DNA of 11,989 nucleotides from a bacterium (lineage in GTDB: Bacteria; Chlamydiota; Chlamydiia; Chlamydiales; FEN-1388): contig JAJZPP010000003.1 in assembly GCA_021811115.1 (NCBI GenBank), positions 1-11,989 on the forward strand. The letters run 5' to 3'. Positions 6,502-11,989 of this stretch are shown here, piece by piece (the first letter of the stretch is position 1; each line of letters opens with the position of its first letter). The translations under genes were made by a program, and so were the position numbers. The notes beneath the pieces were generated by a model. It was not told where the DNA came from. It ran no database searches and worked only from the letters and a program-made list of their open reading frames with translations.

Positions 6502-9012
6502 TTACTCGCCTTCTACAGGCGCCTCCGACACAGTTTCAACAGGCTGTTCCGGAAGGGCCGTCTCCTCCCCACTCGTCGGAACGCGCTGGACAGCCACCAG
6601 CACAGTCTCCTTCAGATGGGCGAGACGAACTCCCTGCGTATTGCGCCCCATGACACGAACATCGGCCAGCCGGATCCGGATTGTCTGACCACCCTCGGCA
6701 ACCATGAGCAGACTATCAGAATCGGTCACACTCAATGCGCCGACAACAAGCCCATTACGCTCATTGGTAATAATGGATTTGACGCCAACACCACCCCGGT
6801 GGGCCTTCCTAAAATCTTCAACCTTAGACCGTTTACCAAAGCCGTTTTCGCAGACGATGAGAAGCGTCTCAGAGCCGCTGACAGCCTCACAGCCGACAAC
6901 GCCATCCCCTTCCTTACGGAGCGTCACGCCGCGGACACCTCGCGCCGTTCGCCCCATCTCTCGAACTTCAGACTCATCAAACCGCACAGCCATGCCTTGA
7001 CGGGTAAAGAGCATGATCTCCTGGCCAGGAAGGACGTGGCGGGCTGCAATGAGTTCATCCCCTTCATCAATCGCTAAGGCGATGATGCCTTTACGGCGCT
7101 GGTTGGCAAACTCGCTCAAGTTGGTCTTCTTCACAACCCCGTTGCGCGTGGCCATGAGCACATAGCTTGATGGGTCAAACTCAGGCACCTGGATGATCGT
7201 GGCAATCTTCTCTTCCGGCTTAATCTCCTCAAGCAGGTTGATGAGTGGTTTTCCCTTCGACCGTCGACCCGTATCGGGTATCTGCCACACCTTCAGCCAG
7301 TAGAGTCGACCCAGCGTCGTGAAGATGAGAAGGTAGTCATGGGTCGAGGCAACGTACAGCCCTTTGATGGCATCATCCTCTTTCTTCACCTCAAAGCCCG
7401 CAACCCCTTGCCCCCCTCGACGCTGCTCCCTGAACGTATCGATTGGCATCCGTTTGATGTAATCGTCCGTCGAGATCGTGATCGCCACCTGTTCCCTCGC
7501 AATCAGGTCTTCGATATCCACTTCTGTCTCAGCGGCCGTGATGAGTGTTTTGCGCGGTTCATCGTAGTGCTTGAAAATGTCCTGCAACTCGATGCGGATA
7601 ATCCCCTTGACCCGCTCTTCACTCGCCAAAATAGCCTTCAAGTCGGCGATTTTTTCGAGCAGCGCTTGGTACTCTTTCGAAATCTTATCATGCTCGAGCG
7701 CTGTCAGCTGGTAGAGGCGCAGCTCAAGAATGGCGGCCGCTTGCCGTTCGGTGAATCCAAACCGCTGCATGAGACTTACCCTGGCATCCTCTTTGGAAGC
7801 AGACCCACGAATGAGCGCCACCACTTCGTCAAGACGATCGATCGCCTTCAAAAACCCTTCCAGAATATGGGCTCGAGCCTCGGCCTGACCAAGCTCATAC
7901 CGAGAACGGCGCCTGATCACTTCCATTCGGTGCTCGATCCACGCCCAGATCATCTGTTTGATGTTGACAAGACGGGGAAGCCCTTTATCCAGGGCGAGCA
8001 TCTGACAACCAAAGGTGGTCTCAAGGTCGCAATACTTGTACAGCTGGTTGAGAACCACTTCCGCCATTTCGCCCTTCTTGAGCTCCACGACAATGCGTAG
8101 CCCCTCTCGGTCAGACTCATCGCGAAGGTCAGAGATTCCAGTAATGGACTTCTCCTGAATATGGTCCGCAATCTGTTCGACGAGCCGAGCCTTGTTCACA
8201 TTGAAGGGAATTTCAGTAATGACGATACGCTGACGATCGTGGTGGTTGGGCATGTCTTCAATGGCGGCGACACCACGGAGCACCAATTTTCCCTTTCCTG
8301 TGTGGAACGCCTCTTTAATCCCTCTGTAGCCACAGATGATGCCTCCTGTCGGGAAGTCTGGCCCTGGCATGACCTGCATGATCTCATCGATCGTGGTTGT
8401 CGGCTTATCGAGCAGCAGAAGTGTTGCCTTTATGACTTCGCCAAGGTTGTGTGGAGGAATATTGGTCGCCATCCCGACTGCGATACCAGAGGATCCGTTG
8501 CAAATAAGGTTGGGGAATTTTGACGGCAAGACGACCGGTTCTTTTTTCGTCTCATCGTAGTTGGGGACAAAGTCCACCGTATCTTTGTCAAGGTCATCCA
8601 TGAGCTGGACAGACGCATGGGTGAGACGGGCCTCAGTGTAGCGCATCTGGGCTGGTGGATCACCATCGATCGATCCGAAGTTTCCCTGCCCATTGACGAG
8701 CGAGTATCGCATCACCCAATCCTGCGCCATGCGAACGAGAGTCGGGTAGATAACCGCTTCGCCGTGCGGGTGGAAGTCACCAGAGGTGTCACCGCAGATC
8801 TTGGCGCACTTACGGTACTTGGCATGGGGGCCTAAGTTCAACTGCTTCATCGCGAAGAGGATGCGCCGTTGCGACGGTTTTAACCCATCTCTAATATCTG
8901 GCAATGCCCGCGCGACAATGACCGACATGGAGTACCGAAGGTAGCTGTCTTTAAGTTCCTCTTCAACACTCCGCGGGACGACGATTTCATTCAGTGTGTA
9001 CGATGTTGTCAT
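6502..9012 (-). CDS. gyrA: DNA gyrase subunit A
   Basis: Breakage-reunion subunit of DNA gyrase; with GyrB it introduces negative supercoils. The 836 residues include the winged-helix core [16 protein letters not shown] (35-50), the quinolone-determining segment [17 protein letters not shown] (74-90), and the catalytic tyrosine Y125 in MRYTEARL. A long coiled-coil region and the GyrA-box QRRGGQG (530-536) follow; the box marks a true gyrase rather than topoisomerase IV. The C-terminal beta-pinwheel repeats follow, and the last 24 residues form an acidic tail with seven glutamates and no basic residue. ATG 9012 has AGGAG six bases upstream, overlapping the gyrB stop (TAGGAG), 9 bases after gyrB ends. 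At the positions matching E. coli Ser83 and Asp87 the residues are Ala86 and Pro90, both different from the quinolone-sensitive E. coli residues. Identification is certain. Confidence 0.98.
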   Translation of the reverse strand: MTTSYTLNEIVVPRSVEEELKDSYLRYSMSVIVARALPDIRDGLKPSQRRILFAMKQLNLGPHAKYRKCAKICGDTSGDFHPHGEAVIYPTLVRMAQDWVMRYSLVNGQGNFGSIDGDPPAQMRYTEARLTHASVQLMDDLDKDTVDFVPNYDETKKEPVVLPSKFPNLICNGSSGIAVGMATNIPPHNLGEVIKATLLLLDKPTTTIDEIMQVMPGPDFPTGGIICGYRGIKEAFHTGKGKLVLRGVAAIEDMPNHHDRQRIVITEIPFNVNKARLVEQIADHIQEKSITGISDLRDESDREGLRIVVELKKGEMAEVVLNQLYKYCDLETTFGCQMLALDKGLPRLVNIKQMIWAWIEHRMEVIRRRSRYELGQAEARAHILEGFLKAIDRLDEVVALIRGSASKEDARVSLMQRFGFTERQAAAILELRLYQLTALEHDKISKEYQALLEKIADLKAILASEERVKGIIRIELQDIFKHYDEPRKTLITAAETEVDIEDLIAREQVAITISTDDYIKRMPIDTFREQRRGGQGVAGFEVKKEDDAIKGLYVASTHDYLLIFTTLGRLYWLKVWQIPDTGRRSKGKPLINLLEEIKPEEKIATIIQVPEFDPSSYVLMATRNGVVKKTNLSEFANQRRKGIIALAIDEGDELIAARHVLPGQEIMLFTRQGMAVRFDESEVREMGRTARGVRGVTLRKEGDGVVGCEAVSGSETLLIVCENGFGKRSKVEDFRKAHRGGVGVKSIITNERNGLVVGALSVTDSDSLLMVAEGGQTIRIRLADVRVMGRNTQGVRLAHLKETVLVAVQRVPTSGEETALPEQPVETVSEAPVEGE

Positions 9013-9021
9013 GCGATTCTC

Positions 9022-11879
<2,858 letters not shown>

Positions 11880-11904
11880 TGGATCTCCTTATCTCCAATG
11901 CAGA

Positions 11905-11933
11905 ATTGTACCAACTTTCCCCTGAAATTGCAG
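11905..11933 (-). promoter_or_regulatory. Promoter of the dciA-gyrBA-tmk-holB operon
   Basis: On the minus strand a -10 hexamer TACAAT (11905-11910) is preceded by TGG, making an extended -10. CTGCAA (11928-11933), a weak -35, lies exactly 17 bases upstream. The start of transcription would fall near 11898, leaving a leader of about 20 bases that contains the AAGGAG of dciA. This is the only good candidate upstream of the operon in the window. Confidence 0.5.
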
Positions 11934-11949
11934 CAGTAAAATTGGGTGC

Positions 11950-11976
11950 AGATTTAATCTGGACTTTAGATTTAAT
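11950..11976. repeat. AGATTTAAT direct repeat with palindromic half, upstream of the operon promoter
   Basis: AGATTTAAT occurs at 11950-11958 and again at 11968-11976, 18 bases apart. The first copy extends into AGATT-T-AATCT (11950-11960), a perfect 5-base inverted repeat. The pair lies just beyond the -35 region of the operon promoter. It could be a binding site for a regulator or part of a divergent promoter. The sequence is A+T-rich and the window ends at 11989, so this remains tentative. Confidence 0.3.
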
Positions 11977-11989
11977 AAGGGTCGTTGAC

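Noticed and set aside
6199..7077. 292-residue plus-strand open frame
   Set aside because: It lies antisense to tmk and gyrA, both certain genes; the protein has no recognisable family and reflects the high G+C third positions of the opposite strand.
7339..8100. 253-residue plus-strand open frame
   Set aside because: Antisense to the middle of gyrA; no ribosome site or family resemblance.

Overview
The window (about half G+C, but clearly uneven) looks like chromosomal DNA from a member of the phylum Chlamydiae, most likely an environmental, amoeba-associated lineage rather than the genus Chlamydia. The argument is mainly gene order: a minus-strand operon reads DUF721/dciA - gyrB - gyrA - tmk - holB, the same order remembered for the C. 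trachomatis CT191-CT187 block. The flanking genes (queE-queC, a Cu+ ATPase and a eukaryote-like tyrosine phosphatase) are not ones I associate with the reduced genome of C. trachomatis. The assignment is inference and was not tested by a search.

Layout. Bases 1-120 hold what may be the 3' end of a gene that starts outside the window. Next on the plus strand is queE (188-817), overlapping queC (814-1428) by 4 bases; together they supply two steps of preQ0/queuosine synthesis, and a stem-loop follows. A copper-exporting P1B ATPase (1509-3536) follows on the same strand. Its end overlaps by 17 bases the end of a convergent minus-strand gene (3520-4503), which encodes a classical protein tyrosine phosphatase with a long, proline-rich, probably disordered N-terminus. 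That gene is visibly A+T-richer than its neighbours and is the best candidate here for a horizontally acquired, host-directed effector.

Between about 4504 and 4784 is a non-coding stretch with several inverted repeats. From 4785 to 11879 everything is one compact minus-strand operon: dciA (TTG start), gyrB, gyrA, tmk, holB and a small unknown membrane-anchored protein of 83 residues. A good extended -10 promoter lies at 11905-11933. Gaps inside the operon are -11 to +47 bases. The operon groups functions needed for replication: helicase loading (DciA), supercoiling (GyrA2B2), dTTP supply (Tmk) and the clamp loader (HolB). No tRNA, rRNA, CRISPR array or intact insertion sequence was seen.

The items most worth a second look are the phosphatase with its altered WPD loop (WKD), the queE-queC pair in a chlamydial setting, the possibly leaderless start of queE, the alternative hairpins upstream of the phosphatase, and the GyrA residues at the classic quinolone positions.
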